Assembly (NCBI GenBank): GCA_030272585.1 | Contig: BSYQ01000007.1 | Coordinates: 4,406,001-4,470,000, forward strand | DNA: 64,000 nt | From: Bryopsis sp. KO-2023 | Taxonomy: Eukaryota; Chlorophyta; Ulvophyceae; Bryopsidales; Bryopsidaceae | Direction of reading: 5' to 3' | Shown here: positions 28,171 through 37,073 of the stretch, in pieces | How the letters are laid out: every line of letters starts with the position of its first letter | Numbering within the stretch: the stretch's first letter is position 1 | Notes under the pieces: model-generated | What the model saw: the letters and a program-made list of their open reading frames with translations, nothing else | What the model was told of the DNA's origin: nothing | Databases searched by the model: none | Program-made: the position numbers and the translations under genes

Positions 28171-29210
28171 ACGACTATTCGGAGTTTTGGTCACAACAGT
28201 TGGCTACGTTGGGCGAGGAGAGAGGTTTGGCTTTGTTGCACCAGCGTTTGAATGCGTTGGCGCCAAGTACACAGAAGGGGTTGCGCCCCCAGTTTTCTCG
28301 GTTTTTATTGTTTTGTCTTGGCGAACTCTTTGAGGCTTTTCCTCCCGACGAGTCTACCTTGCTGGCTTACGTCCATGCCATGAAGGCCTCCGGCTCCGTG
28401 GTTGTGACGACCGCCACCACTTACCTTTCTGGAATTGCAAGTGTGATGAAACTTCTCGGTTGGGAGCTTTTGACTTTTACCAACATGATCAACGGCGTGC
28501 TCAGTGGTTGGGGCAAGGAGAGGCCACGAGACGACGCCATTCAGGCGTTTTCGCCCCGCGTTTTGGAACGCATTTTGGCGACTGTGACGCCCGAGCTGGC
28601 ATTGGCGCCTTTTCGTGACGTCCTGCTCGTGACCACCCTCTACTTGTTTTTCTCTCGCTCCTGCAGCGGCGCCGGGGTTTTGGAAGGAGACTTGGAGGTT
28701 TTGTTGGCCGACAGCGCACTCTTTTTTCGCGAGCGCTATCCCAAGGGCGTCGGCTCCCAAAGTTCGCAGCGGTTGCGCCTGCGCACCCTCAGGGATCTCC
28801 CCTCCTTTCTCCTGGACCTCTACCTGCTCTATTTTTCCCGGCGTCGCGAAGCCTGGATCGCTGCTGGCACGGAGTCTTCCTCCATTTGGCAGTTACCTGA
28901 TGACCCTCCCCCCACCCCCGGTGCATCCATTCGCACCCGGTTTCAAGCCTTCTGTGAGTTCTACCAACCTATGCTGCCCCCAGGCGACTGGACTTCGCAC
29001 TCTCTGCGTCGTGGTGGCGCTACAGCGGCTCTCCATTCCGGCGTTCCCGTTTGGAAGCTGCGCATTTGGGGTGGATGGTCTGCCCGCTCTAACGCAATCT
29101 GGCGTTATTTGGACTTGGCAGCTTCGGCAGCACCCTTTGGCGCTACCCTGTTCGCGGGCTTGTCTGCGCCTCCTGCGTCTTTTCTCGACGATACTTCTGT
29201 CTTCGAGTGA
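27213..29210 (+). CDS. DIRS tyrosine recombinase
   Basis: From the ATG at 27213 this frame gives 665 residues. The recognisable recombinase occupies the last 370 or so (from about 28090). Catalytic residues can be picked out: Arg in LYLFFSRSCSG, His and Arg in HSLRRGGATAAL, Trp in WGGWSARSNA at the second His position, and the nucleophile Tyr in AIWRYLD. It would join the circular DNA form to the chromosome. There is no methionine between the 27213 ATG region and the recombinase domain, so either the long overlap with ORF2 is translated in two frames or ORF3 is made by frameshifting. Upstream non-ATG extension of this frame (to 26952) is probably not used. Confidence 0.87.
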   Translation: MSTRPAILEQPRSGVATSFGGAPPLAEAGSRHSFHGTLASPSDAHFERRRQYNGVGSEVGNPWTESSSTRCGFLATHGEGAHQRNGDYGGAQSRRLFQIGTAQSTHHPGDRQFGHSLGAESADFPFQRVTSHVQSRVSPPGFIGDRHGAQVDSVQGQPYARHTVPTHVSRGVQTTPVVIHDYPTPVPLHVRPVRIIGDTSTRTVPLITGGVGHRGGRLLTSSHCELADGTQLGVPPAFGVTDDYRVSTPTSPASLVPSSPLGTPRVVPTDSSVGQEDSDFSSEREHDHSRTFRRDRTAERLKLALECLSDGDWITRLVLNDYSEFWSQQLATLGEERGLALLHQRLNALAPSTQKGLRPQFSRFLLFCLGELFEAFPPDESTLLAYVHAMKASGSVVVTTATTYLSGIASVMKLLGWELLTFTNMINGVLSGWGKERPRDDAIQAFSPRVLERILATVTPELALAPFRDVLLVTTLYLFFSRSCSGAGVLEGDLEVLLADSALFFRERYPKGVGSQSSQRLRLRTLRDLPSFLLDLYLLYFSRRREAWIAAGTESSSIWQLPDDPPPTPGASIRTRFQAFCEFYQPMLPPGDWTSHSLRRGGATAALHSGVPVWKLRIWGGWSARSNAIWRYLDLAASAAPFGATLFAGLSAPPASFLDDTSVFE

Positions 29211-29228
29211 CGCAGTGGCGGTTCGGTG

Positions 29229-29350
29229 GGCATATTTGATTTTCGAACATATGGGACAGTTTTTTTTTTTAAGGTTGAATGAATGATTTCTTGGAGTGTC
29301 TGTGTGGTTGTGTTGGGGTGGGTACTTCGAGCCAGTTTTTTCCATAAATG
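29229..29350 (+). repeat. DIRS split repeat B1
   Basis: Begins GGCATATTTGATTTTCG and ends TTTTTTCCATAAATG. Same length as B2 at 29664-29785; differences, if any, are confined to the T-run edge. It abuts A2 directly. Confidence 0.88.
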
Positions 29351-29536
29351 TTATTAACTTCCAGTTCATGAGTTTATGGGCTGGGTCGGTACTGGGCGGG
29401 TTTTGCTGGCACAGTCAGCCGCGGCTGACGCATTTGTGGCAGCGCTTGCGTTTTGTGTTTGGGGCAGCGTGCGCCTTGTTTTAGTTTGTGGCTTTAAAAG
29501 GCGTTGTCCTTATGTTCTCGCCACCTTTTTGCTTTT
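29351..29536 (+). repeat. DIRS split repeat A2
   Basis: Internal copy of the left terminal repeat A1, directly after B1. The junction B1/A2 is the internal region from which the element ends are regenerated during circle formation in PAT-like elements. Confidence 0.88.
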
Positions 29537-29663
29537 CCCGCCCACCCGGCCCGTTTTTCTTTGGTATTTTGTGCAGTTTTTTGTTTAAGTCCTGCACGGG
29601 GAAAAGAGAGTTACAGGGAAATGAATGAGGATTTTGTATAGGGGGTAATCTCTTTCGGACAAA

Positions 29664-29785
29664 GGCATATTTGATTTTCGAACATATGGGACAGTTTTTT
29701 TTTTAAAGGTTGAATGAATGATTTCTTGGAGTGTCTGTGTGGTTGTGTTGGGGTGGGTACTTCGAGCCAGTTTTTTCCATAAATG
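29664..29785 (+). repeat. DIRS split repeat B2 (right end)
   Basis: Right terminal copy of B1, ending in AAATG before host sequence CAACAAATGG. Between A2 and B2 lie 127 bp of element-specific sequence. Confidence 0.88.
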
Positions 29786-30213
29786 CAACAAATGGATGGC
29801 TTGAGTGAGAACGAATAATCTCTCTTTTGTTATTTTGATACATTGTATTCACGCTGTTTCGTGGGTTTTTTTTTCTTTCCTTCAAGGCGGCGAGTTGATT
29901 TGTGCTTTTTTTAGTGCGAGGGATTTTGTTGTAATAGCTTTCATGGACAATCATTGTTGCTTCTGTGTCAAAATCATCAATTAATCTTTACAATAGTGGA
30001 AAGCCAATCTCTATGGATGTGGGTTGGTGAAGGCCCCACTGGGGGCTTTCTTGACATGATTTTTTCTTCTTTTTTTTTGTGATGTTTGTTCTATGGTAAT
30101 CCTCCTTGCAAAGGACATTTTTGAGTTGATTCTATCACACTCGGGACCCCTCAATTCTGTGTCATTCAGAAGCACTCCAACTCATGCTTCCTGGAAGAGA
30201 CATTATTCAGGGC
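29786..30213. other. Host DNA between the two retroelements
   Basis: 428 bp of non-coding sequence. I see only a short hairpin near 30030-30048 (AAGGCCCC/GGGGGCTTT). The last four bases, GGGC, are the left target duplication of the LTR element. Confidence 0.5.
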
Positions 30214-30539
30214 TGTTGGACCGGGTAGAACACAAGTACTGAAAGACAGACATAAGAGCGTCACATCAACAAATCCACACAACGGACACTCATTTCTAAT
30301 GAAAGTACTACCACACGATTTGACTCTGATAGCGATGTCAAATCTGTTGAATCGACTGGTCAGTGCGGGTGAGAAGCCCATGGCAGTAGGGGTTTTACGT
30401 TAGAAGTACGAGGTATGAGTCAGTGGAGGAAGTGTGAGAGTTGAGTGAGTCGGGAAGGAAAGTCTGTGAGCGGGAGTTCGGGGTTGTCTTTTTGTTGTAA
30501 GACTTTTTTTGCGGAAGGCTCGTTCTTCCAGTAACAACA
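30214..30539 (+). repeat. Left LTR
   Basis: 326 bp, TG...CA termini. Its final A is the first base of the polyprotein ATG. Expected to carry promoter and polyadenylation signals, though I see no clear TATA box. Confidence 0.95.
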
Positions 30540-33500
30540 TGGTTTCGGAGCGAACAGGGTGGATCCTGGCCTTTGGGGGCTTGGCTCTACTAGCCGGTAT
30601 GTCGCTGCTGTTACAGCGACCACCGACGATATCAGATCAAAATGCGGCGCCGGCAACACCAGCCGGAAGGGCGCCAGCAACGTATCCCCCATCACCTCCT
30701 CCATTCTCTACGCCTCACACGCCCAGAACGTCTCCACACGAGCTCTGGCAGAGGCTGATGTGGTCGATCAGACATCGACACTCACATCGTGCCCTACCCT
30801 CCCCTTCACCGAACCCCGCTGCTGCGTGGGACACCCTGGAGCTTGTGCAGCTTGCAGACAGGATGCACAAGCTCTGGGGTGTCCTGCGGGGATCCAACGC
30901 CAACCTGGTCGGAGCTGGGATCGCCTCCTCGCTTCTGCTGGGGTACCTCCTGAAGTTCCTCGACAAGGGTTCTGCATGGTTACGGCGGCGTAGAACAGAG
31001 ACGGCGATGAGGAGGGAAGTTTTGGAGCTCGGGAGCGCGGCGCCTGCGGCTTCGGTTTCGACGGAGGGATCAGCCACGTTGGACAGACTTCGGCGGCTGC
31101 AACAAACGGAGGGGGAGACGGAGTTGGAATTTTTGCAGCGTTATTTCTTGATGTTTTTAAACACTGGACAAGCAGCGGAGGTGGAAGAGGAGAAAAAAGC
31201 GGTCAGGTTACTCGTAGCCCGGTTACCGGGAAGAGTGTTGAGCCGCGTTGTGGTGGAAACAGAGTTCGAAAAACTGACCTTCAGCGGACTTCGGGAGCTG
31301 TTGGATCGAATGAAGAGGAGGACGGAGTACAGGGAAGCAGTGCTAGCGGAAGTGAAGAAGGATGAGGAGGGAAAGACAGAAGGGAAAGTGGAGGCTAAAG
31401 CAGAACCTAATGCGGGAACGAAAGTTCTGGTGGCGGACCGGCCACCTACTCGGACAGGCGAGACCCCTTTCTGCCAGTTTTGCGGACGGAAAGGGCACTG
31501 GGAAGCGCAGTGCCGGACGAAGAGGAGAGCGCAGGTGGCGAGCGTGGACGACGATGCTTTCGGCGAGCTGCTGGAGGCAATACAAAACGAGCAGTCGTCG
31601 TCGGCGTGCCATTCAGTCGCAGCAGGGACACCCGCTGGAGATACAGTGCGCAAGCAGCTTCGTGTGAAACTCAGGTTGGAAGGAGAACAGAGAGGAAGTA
31701 ATCAACTCTTCGAAGCGTTGGTCGACAGTGGAAGTGGATGCTCCATCATGCCGTGGAAGGTTTGTCAAAGACACGGATGGGGAGTCGCTCCTCCGAAAGG
31801 AGTGTTAACGCTGACCGGGTTCAACGGAAGCAAGGAGAACGTGCGAGGGACGGTGACGCTCGACGTCAAAATAGGACCGTGGGAGGGAAAAGAAGTGTTT
31901 CTGGTTTCGGAAAACACATCCCAGATTATCCTGGGCGTCCCTCTACTCGCGCATCTTTCCCTTACTGTCGACTGCGCTCGCAACTGCCTCTGGGGCAAGA
32001 ATGGAACATCCATCCCTTGTCACGCAGTCATGAAGGTAGGGGAGAAGTCGGGAGAGTCAGAACGGGGTGTTGTTCGAGTGCTGCAAGACCCTCACACGAA
32101 AAAGGGACGCAGGATTCGTTTAGTGGGGAAGGATGGGGAGTTTCGTTTACCCCTGGGCTCGTCGTTGGTTCTGGGACCCTACGCGATTAAAACGGTTGTT
32201 CTCCCTTTTCGAATTTCTGGGCCTGGCCTGTTTTCGTTAATGGCCATAGGACAACCCCAAAACCTCCTTCACTCTGTGACGACGAACTCCGACGGAAGAG
32301 TTCGACTCACGCTGTATAACGCCCAGCTGGAGGCAAGGATGCTTACTGCAAAACTGTGTTTGGTTAGCTTCAGGGTGGCTGAGGGAACGCCGGTGGTGAT
32401 AGAGGAAGGAGGAGCAGAGGAGGGATGTGTCGAACAAGAGGAGGATGGTTTACTGCCCCATGGTTTGGATCTCAGAGAGAAGGAGGAAGTGGAACCTGAG
32501 GAGGAGGGGTGTTTTGGGATTGAAAAGAAGGGAGATGGAGGATGTCTAAAAGTTTCTTTCCCACCACAGGAAGTGGAATCTGAGGAGGGGGGATGTTCTG
32601 GAATAGAATCACAGGGAGATGGAGGATGTAAAAAGGTTTCTTTTCCACCAACGAATGACTGTGAGTCACAAACAGGCCAGCTTGCATCTGCAGAACAGCA
32701 GTTGAGCCCAGAGGGGGAAAGTAGAGTACTATCGACTGCTGTCCAAAACAGGGATAGACCGACCATCAGTTCTGACTCTGGACAACAGCATCTCAGCTCA
32801 GGGGATGGGTGTGAGTTACAGAGTTTAACAACACATAACAGTGAGGCTGTAGCTACTGAGAATCCAACAAACAGTGCAACACTGAGGAAGAGCCAGAGCA
32901 CAGCCTCTCTCACAGAACTGGATGAGCGTTCAGCTATGCACTATACACTCAGGGACAGGAGTGAGGGGAAGGACTCTGAGAATGAGGGGAGAACACAGAC
33001 ATCAAACACAGACTTTGAATGTCAGCCCAATAGCTCTGATGCTACCAGCCGGTTCATCAGATCAGATAGGGAAAGAGGAGGAAAGAATTTTGACTTACAG
33101 ACCAGCAGTTCAGGGGCTGTACACCACTTACCCAAGCCAGATACTCAGGGAGGAGTACAGCAGTCGAAATTCCACACACAGGCGGGGAATGTGGCTACTG
33201 AGAGTCCTGCAAACAGTGCTACACTGGGGACAAGCCAGGGTACATTCTCCACCCCCCAGCAGGATCAATGGAGGGACTTACAAAGGGGGGGAGAGGGACA
33301 TACATGTGGGGAACATCAAGGCACCCAGAGTGCCCTCACACCTCACAGCCTGACTGCACACAGCACTCTGCTGCAAGATAGCAAAGCTCCTGAGAGTCCA
33401 ACAGACAGGGAATCACTGGGACAGATCCAGAGTACAGTCCAGAGTTCACAAAGGGCAAAAGGGGACTGCTCACCCAGGGGGGGGAAAGTAGGGGCAGTGG

Positions 33501-36500
33501 AAAAACAAAATGTAGGGGCAGTGGAGAAACAAAATGAGGGACAGACTGTAACTACTGAGAGTCCCACTAACAGTGACATACTGGGGAAAAACCAGAGTTC
33601 AGTCTCTCTCCTTCAAGAGGAAAAATTACTCTGCTCACCCAGGGGGGGGGTAGGGGAGACAGTGGAACAGGAGCACCTTGATCTCTGGAAGTACTGGGAA
33701 GCCCTCAGGGGAAAACCGCCAGGCAGAAGCTTCAGCGAACACACAACATCCCCTTACTCTCAACTGTCGACGATTTGGGAGGAGGTGGCTGACGACCTTC
33801 TTGACAACACCACAGCAGTAGGGACAGGGGAAACACTTTGGACCGGACACACGGCTATGGTTCAAACCACTCAGGAACAACCTGCCTGCACGCCGGAAAC
33901 GCAGTCAGAGACGGAGGATACAGGCTCAGTGGAATACTGGCGACGCGAATTTCCGAACGTGATTCGTGACGACCTTAGCAGAGACGCAAAGGCGACTGCT
34001 ACTCCTCTTCGGGTTTGCCACAGGGAGGTGAAATGGCGCGTTCCCTTCCACAGGATTCTGCTGCACAACACGGGGATACGGTACTACGCCACTGACGTCG
34101 CGCCTAAGGAGATTCGGAAACTTCTTACCTCGTTGCAGGGACAGGGCGTCATCCGTCCTCTGGGCGTCGGCGAGCGGGCTCTGTTCTCCCCCGTACTTTT
34201 CCTAAGGAAGCCGAATGGAAAGGTCCGTAAGACGGTGGATTTCCGTTTGCTGAACTCGTACTCCGACGCCTGGAAGACGTCCCTGCTCCATGTCCGGGAT
34301 GTGCTGAAGTCGATCCCACCTGAGTGGGACTACTTCACCGTCCTGGATCTGGAGCAGGGCTTCTTCCAGGTGGACGTTTGCGATTCGCTCCAGCCCCTCT
34401 TCGCGTTTGAAACCGGAGAGGGGGATTACACTTACCTCCGCCTTCCACAGGGATGGAACTGTTCGCCAGGGCTGTTCCACTCCCGCATCCGGAGCTCTAT
34501 CCACGGATACCCCGGTCGTAACTTCGTCGACGACCTCATAATCGGCGGAGAAGGCGTCGAAGGCCATGACAGGAACCTGCGACGTGTTCTGACCAGGCTC
34601 GACGAAATGGGATTACGGATAAACAGGGCAAAGGCGGTCGTCAGACAAAAGGAGGTTACCTACTTGGGGTACACGGTCACGAAGGGGAGCTACAGTCTTC
34701 GACGCTACGTCGACGACCAAGTGCGTCAGTTGCCAGAAATGCGCGACGTCAGGGACGTCCGTCAATTCGTCGGCATGCTTAATGTCTGCAGGGGAGTTTG
34801 CCCGAATTTCCATAACATCATTCAACCTCTGCTGGAGCTTCCCAAGGGATCGAATCCGAAACTCATGCAACAGTTGGTGGCAGAAGCATGGAAATCCATA
34901 CTGACTAATAATGTCAAGTTGGGTAATTCAGATTCTGGAGAGTATAATCTGTTTACAGACTGGTCATCCTCTGGGTGGGGGTATGTTCTGTTCAGAGGTA
35001 TCCCCTCAGAGGGGTGTATCGTCAGCCTCAACAGTCGAAAGTGTGCGGATAAGGGAGGAGAAAAAGTCAGCTCTTATTTGGGGGAGCTTCAAGCTCTCAT
35101 ATGGGCATTGAAATCGGTTTCACAGGTGGTGGCTGGGGGTCAGCTAACCCTGCACACTGATTCGAACTCAGCAGTGCAAAGGATTACGAAGTTAGCACCG
35201 AAAGAAGTCGTGGAGGACATCCGAGTGGTGCGTCTCTTGGCTTGGTTGGCAGAGAACTACCCCTCCCCTGGAAGGTTGAGGGTTCAATTCCTGCCAGGGA
35301 CATCTAACCCTTGGGCTGATCTCCTGTCTAGATGGTACAGTAGGCCAACACAGACACAAGGGCAGGTGTGTGCACTTGAACCACAAGAGATGCAAATCAG
35401 TAAAAACACAAGCATGAAATCAGGAGGATCCAACAGATCAACAGAACAGGTGCTGGAGCAGGCTGAGGCAGTGGACTCTAAAGAGAGTGATTCAGGAAGG
35501 TCTGGCATGTCAGGAAACACAGAGTTGGGACATGCATATACAGGAGGCTCAAGGGGAGAGGAGTTGGGCAAGATAGCGGAAGGGAAAGAGCTGAGCAGAG
35601 ATCAGCTGGAACGGTTGCACAAGGAGGGACACTGGAGCCCACAAAAATTGCTATGGCTGTGTGCACAACATGGATGGAAGGCTAATAGAGGAGATCTGGA
35701 GGAAATTCAGAGGTACTGCCAGACCTGCCAGAGGGTAGCCCCTAAGAAGGAAAAAGAACTTCTTAGGGGAGCTGGGCATCTAACCCACCCTGGTCAAACA
35801 GTGGGCATGGACATCATCGGTCCACTACCCTCTGGTAGGTCTGGCCACAATCATATAGTAGTGGTGGTGGACCACCTCTCTCGTGATTCGATGGTTTGGA
35901 AGACAAAGGAGGTGAAGGGGAAACAGGTCAGAGAGTGTTTAGGTGAGTGGATAGCGACTCATGGATCTCCAGACAACCTATTATGTGATGGAGCTGCCTA
36001 CTTCCATTCGAAGGACATGAGAGCATGGTACAAAGACAACCACATTCAGGTTTGGAGGACACCCCCTTATCACCACAGAGCGAATGGAGTGGTGGAAAGG
36101 AGGAACAGAGCTCTGATTTCTAAAATCAGAGTACTGTTGTTGGATCATGGAGGGTATTGGGATGATTGGCTGCAGAAGGCCAACTGGATGGTCTGCAACA
36201 TGGTGAATAGAACCACTGGATGGCCACCATGCAAAGTGTGGACACTATCAAGCAAGGAGTGGGATAGAATTCAACAGAGATTGAAGGAGAGCAGAGAAAA
36301 GGTGAATGCACAGAAAAAATTGTCTGACTGGAATCATTTTCTGGGAGAGGAGGTCCTTTTATATGATTCAGCAAGGGCTGAAAAAAAGGATCAGAAATTC
36401 AGTGCAAGTTGGAAGGGACCATATAAAATAGTGGAACTGATTTCCCCCAGTCGAGTCAGGATTGAGGAAATCAATGGCAAACTCAGGAGGGGTAGGAAAC

Positions 36501-36544
36501 CTTTCCTAGAAGTGCACAAATCACAGATCAGGCACTTCTTCTGA
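30539..36544 (+). CDS. Gag-Pol polyprotein of Ty3/Gypsy element
   Basis: A single uninterrupted frame of about 2,001 residues from the ATG at 30539. The N-terminus has two hydrophobic segments (WILAFGGLALLAGMSLLL near residue 8; LVGAGIASSLLLGYLLKFL near residue 123), unusual for Gag. A CCHC knuckle (CQFCGRKGHWEAQC) begins near residue 312. The protease active site ALVDSGSG is at about 396, with IILGVPLL behind it. A linker of some 500 residues, rich in Ser, Thr, Glu and Gly, follows. RT shows YLRLPQGWNCSP and catalytic FVDD near 1329. RNase H starts with FTDWSSSGWG near 1474. Integrase has an HHCC finger and D1758, D1817, E1853 (35 residues between the last two), then the GPY module (WKGPYKIVELI). 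There is no chromodomain and no env. Confidence 0.95.
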   Translation: MVSERTGWILAFGGLALLAGMSLLLQRPPTISDQNAAPATPAGRAPATYPPSPPPFSTPHTPRTSPHELWQRLMWSIRHRHSHRALPSPSPNPAAAWDTLELVQLADRMHKLWGVLRGSNANLVGAGIASSLLLGYLLKFLDKGSAWLRRRRTETAMRREVLELGSAAPAASVSTEGSATLDRLRRLQQTEGETELEFLQRYFLMFLNTGQAAEVEEEKKAVRLLVARLPGRVLSRVVVETEFEKLTFSGLRELLDRMKRRTEYREAVLAEVKKDEEGKTEGKVEAKAEPNAGTKVLVADRPPTRTGETPFCQFCGRKGHWEAQCRTKRRAQVASVDDDAFGELLEAIQNEQSSSACHSVAAGTPAGDTVRKQLRVKLRLEGEQRGSNQLFEALVDSGSGCSIMPWKVCQRHGWGVAPPKGVLTLTGFNGSKENVRGTVTLDVKIGPWEGKEVFLVSENTSQIILGVPLLAHLSLTVDCARNCLWGKNGTSIPCHAVMKVGEKSGESERGVVRVLQDPHTKKGRRIRLVGKDGEFRLPLGSSLVLGPYAIKTVVLPFRISGPGLFSLMAIGQPQNLLHSVTTNSDGRVRLTLYNAQLEARMLTAKLCLVSFRVAEGTPVVIEEGGAEEGCVEQEEDGLLPHGLDLREKEEVEPEEEGCFGIEKKGDGGCLKVSFPPQEVESEEGGCSGIESQGDGGCKKVSFPPTNDCESQTGQLASAEQQLSPEGESRVLSTAVQNRDRPTISSDSGQQHLSSGDGCELQSLTTHNSEAVATENPTNSATLRKSQSTASLTELDERSAMHYTLRDRSEGKDSENEGRTQTSNTDFECQPNSSDATSRFIRSDRERGGKNFDLQTSSSGAVHHLPKPDTQGGVQQSKFHTQAGNVATESPANSATLGTSQGTFSTPQQDQWRDLQRGGEGHTCGEHQGTQSALTPHSLTAHSTLLQDSKAPESPTDRESLGQIQSTVQSSQRAKGDCSPRGGKVGAVEKQNVGAVEKQNEGQTVTTESPTNSDILGKNQSSVSLLQEEKLLCSPRGGVGETVEQEHLDLWKYWEALRGKPPGRSFSEHTTSPYSQLSTIWEEVADDLLDNTTAVGTGETLWTGHTAMVQTTQEQPACTPETQSETEDTGSVEYWRREFPNVIRDDLSRDAKATATPLRVCHREVKWRVPFHRILLHNTGIRYYATDVAPKEIRKLLTSLQGQGVIRPLGVGERALFSPVLFLRKPNGKVRKTVDFRLLNSYSDAWKTSLLHVRDVLKSIPPEWDYFTVLDLEQGFFQVDVCDSLQPLFAFETGEGDYTYLRLPQGWNCSPGLFHSRIRSSIHGYPGRNFVDDLIIGGEGVEGHDRNLRRVLTRLDEMGLRINRAKAVVRQKEVTYLGYTVTKGSYSLRRYVDDQVRQLPEMRDVRDVRQFVGMLNVCRGVCPNFHNIIQPLLELPKGSNPKLMQQLVAEAWKSILTNNVKLGNSDSGEYNLFTDWSSSGWGYVLFRGIPSEGCIVSLNSRKCADKGGEKVSSYLGELQALIWALKSVSQVVAGGQLTLHTDSNSAVQRITKLAPKEVVEDIRVVRLLAWLAENYPSPGRLRVQFLPGTSNPWADLLSRWYSRPTQTQGQVCALEPQEMQISKNTSMKSGGSNRSTEQVLEQAEAVDSKESDSGRSGMSGNTELGHAYTGGSRGEELGKIAEGKELSRDQLERLHKEGHWSPQKLLWLCAQHGWKANRGDLEEIQRYCQTCQRVAPKKEKELLRGAGHLTHPGQTVGMDIIGPLPSGRSGHNHIVVVVDHLSRDSMVWKTKEVKGKQVRECLGEWIATHGSPDNLLCDGAAYFHSKDMRAWYKDNHIQVWRTPPYHHRANGVVERRNRALISKIRVLLLDHGGYWDDWLQKANWMVCNMVNRTTGWPPCKVWTLSSKEWDRIQQRLKESREKVNAQKKLSDWNHFLGEEVLLYDSARAEKKDQKFSASWKGPYKIVELISPSRVRIEEINGKLRRGRKPFLEVHKSQIRHFF
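30540..30557 (+). promoter_or_regulatory. tRNA primer-binding site
   Basis: TGGTTTCGGAGCG starts at the base after the LTR. TGGT pairs with the ACCA end of a tRNA, and the motif resembles the plant LTR consensus TGGTATCAGAGC. The exact tRNA cannot be assigned from this window. Confidence 0.65.
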
Positions 36545-36743
36545 GTAGAATGGTGGTGATGAGAGAATAGGAAGGTCCAGAAGACATAGTAAACGGAGGA
36601 GAGAAGGTTTCTTTTACATCCGGTGAGGGATGTTTTTTCTGATGAAACACAGTGTAGGAGAAGGCTACACTGGTATGGAAGTGAGGATATTAGTTTATTC
36701 TACCACGAGTAGAACTTTTTCGGAGGTTTGAGGCAGTGAAGCG

Positions 36744-37069
36744 TGTTGGACCGGGTAGAACACAAGTACTGAAAGACAGACATAAGAGCGTCACATCAAC
36801 AAATCCACACAACGGACACTCATTTCTAATGAAAGTACTACCACACGATTTGACTCTGATAGCGATGTCAAATCTGTTGAATCGACTGGTCAGTGCGGGT
36901 GAGAAGCCCATGGCAGTAGGGGTTTTACGTTAGAAGTACGAGGTATGAGTCAGTGGAGGAAGTGTGAGAGTTGAGTGAGTCGGGAAGGAAAGTCTGTGAG
37001 CGGGAGTTCGGGGTTGTCTTTTTGTTGTAAGACTTTTTTTGCGGAAGGCTCGTTCTTCCAGTAACAACA
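36744..37069 (+). repeat. Right LTR
   Basis: Same 326-bp length and, by eye, the same sequence as the left LTR; followed by the GGGC target duplication. Confidence 0.95.
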
Positions 37070-37073
37070 GGGC

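Larger units (their letters stand above)
25217..29785 (+). mobile_element. Complete PAT-like DIRS retroelement
   Basis: A tyrosine-recombinase retroelement with split direct repeats in the order A1 - ORFs - B1 - A2 - B2. A1 (25220-25405) equals A2 (29351-29536), 186 bp each. B1 (29229-29350) equals B2 (29664-29785), 122 bp each. This arrangement is the hallmark of PAT-like/Ngaro-type DIRS elements, which integrate through a circular intermediate without target duplication. The trinucleotide ATG occurs at the left edge (25217-25219), at the B1/A2 junction (29348-29350) and at the right edge (29783-29785), as expected if recombination occurs at a 3-bp identity. Three ORFs encode a Gag-like protein, reverse transcriptase/RNase H and tyrosine recombinase. 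All are open, so the copy looks young and possibly active. Confidence 0.9.
30214..37069 (+). mobile_element. Complete Ty3/Gypsy LTR retrotransposon
   Basis: Two 326-bp LTRs (30214-30539 and 36744-37069), starting TGTTGG and ending AACAACA, flank one long gag-pol frame. I could find no difference between the LTRs. A 4-bp duplication GGGC flanks the element (30210-30213 and 37070-37073). The domain order Gag-protease-RT-RNase H-integrase with a GPY module places it in Ty3/Gypsy. Intact coding and matching LTRs indicate a recent insertion. The primer site is directly next to the left LTR. A polypurine tract is not obvious before the right LTR. Confidence 0.95.

Noticed and set aside
30509-30538. 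N-terminal extension of the gag-pol frame into the LTR
   Set aside because: It would begin at TTG inside the LTR; the ATG at 30539 is a sufficient start.
36690-36911. Minus-strand frames inside both LTRs
   Set aside because: Identical in both LTRs because the LTRs are repeats; no family match and no start context.
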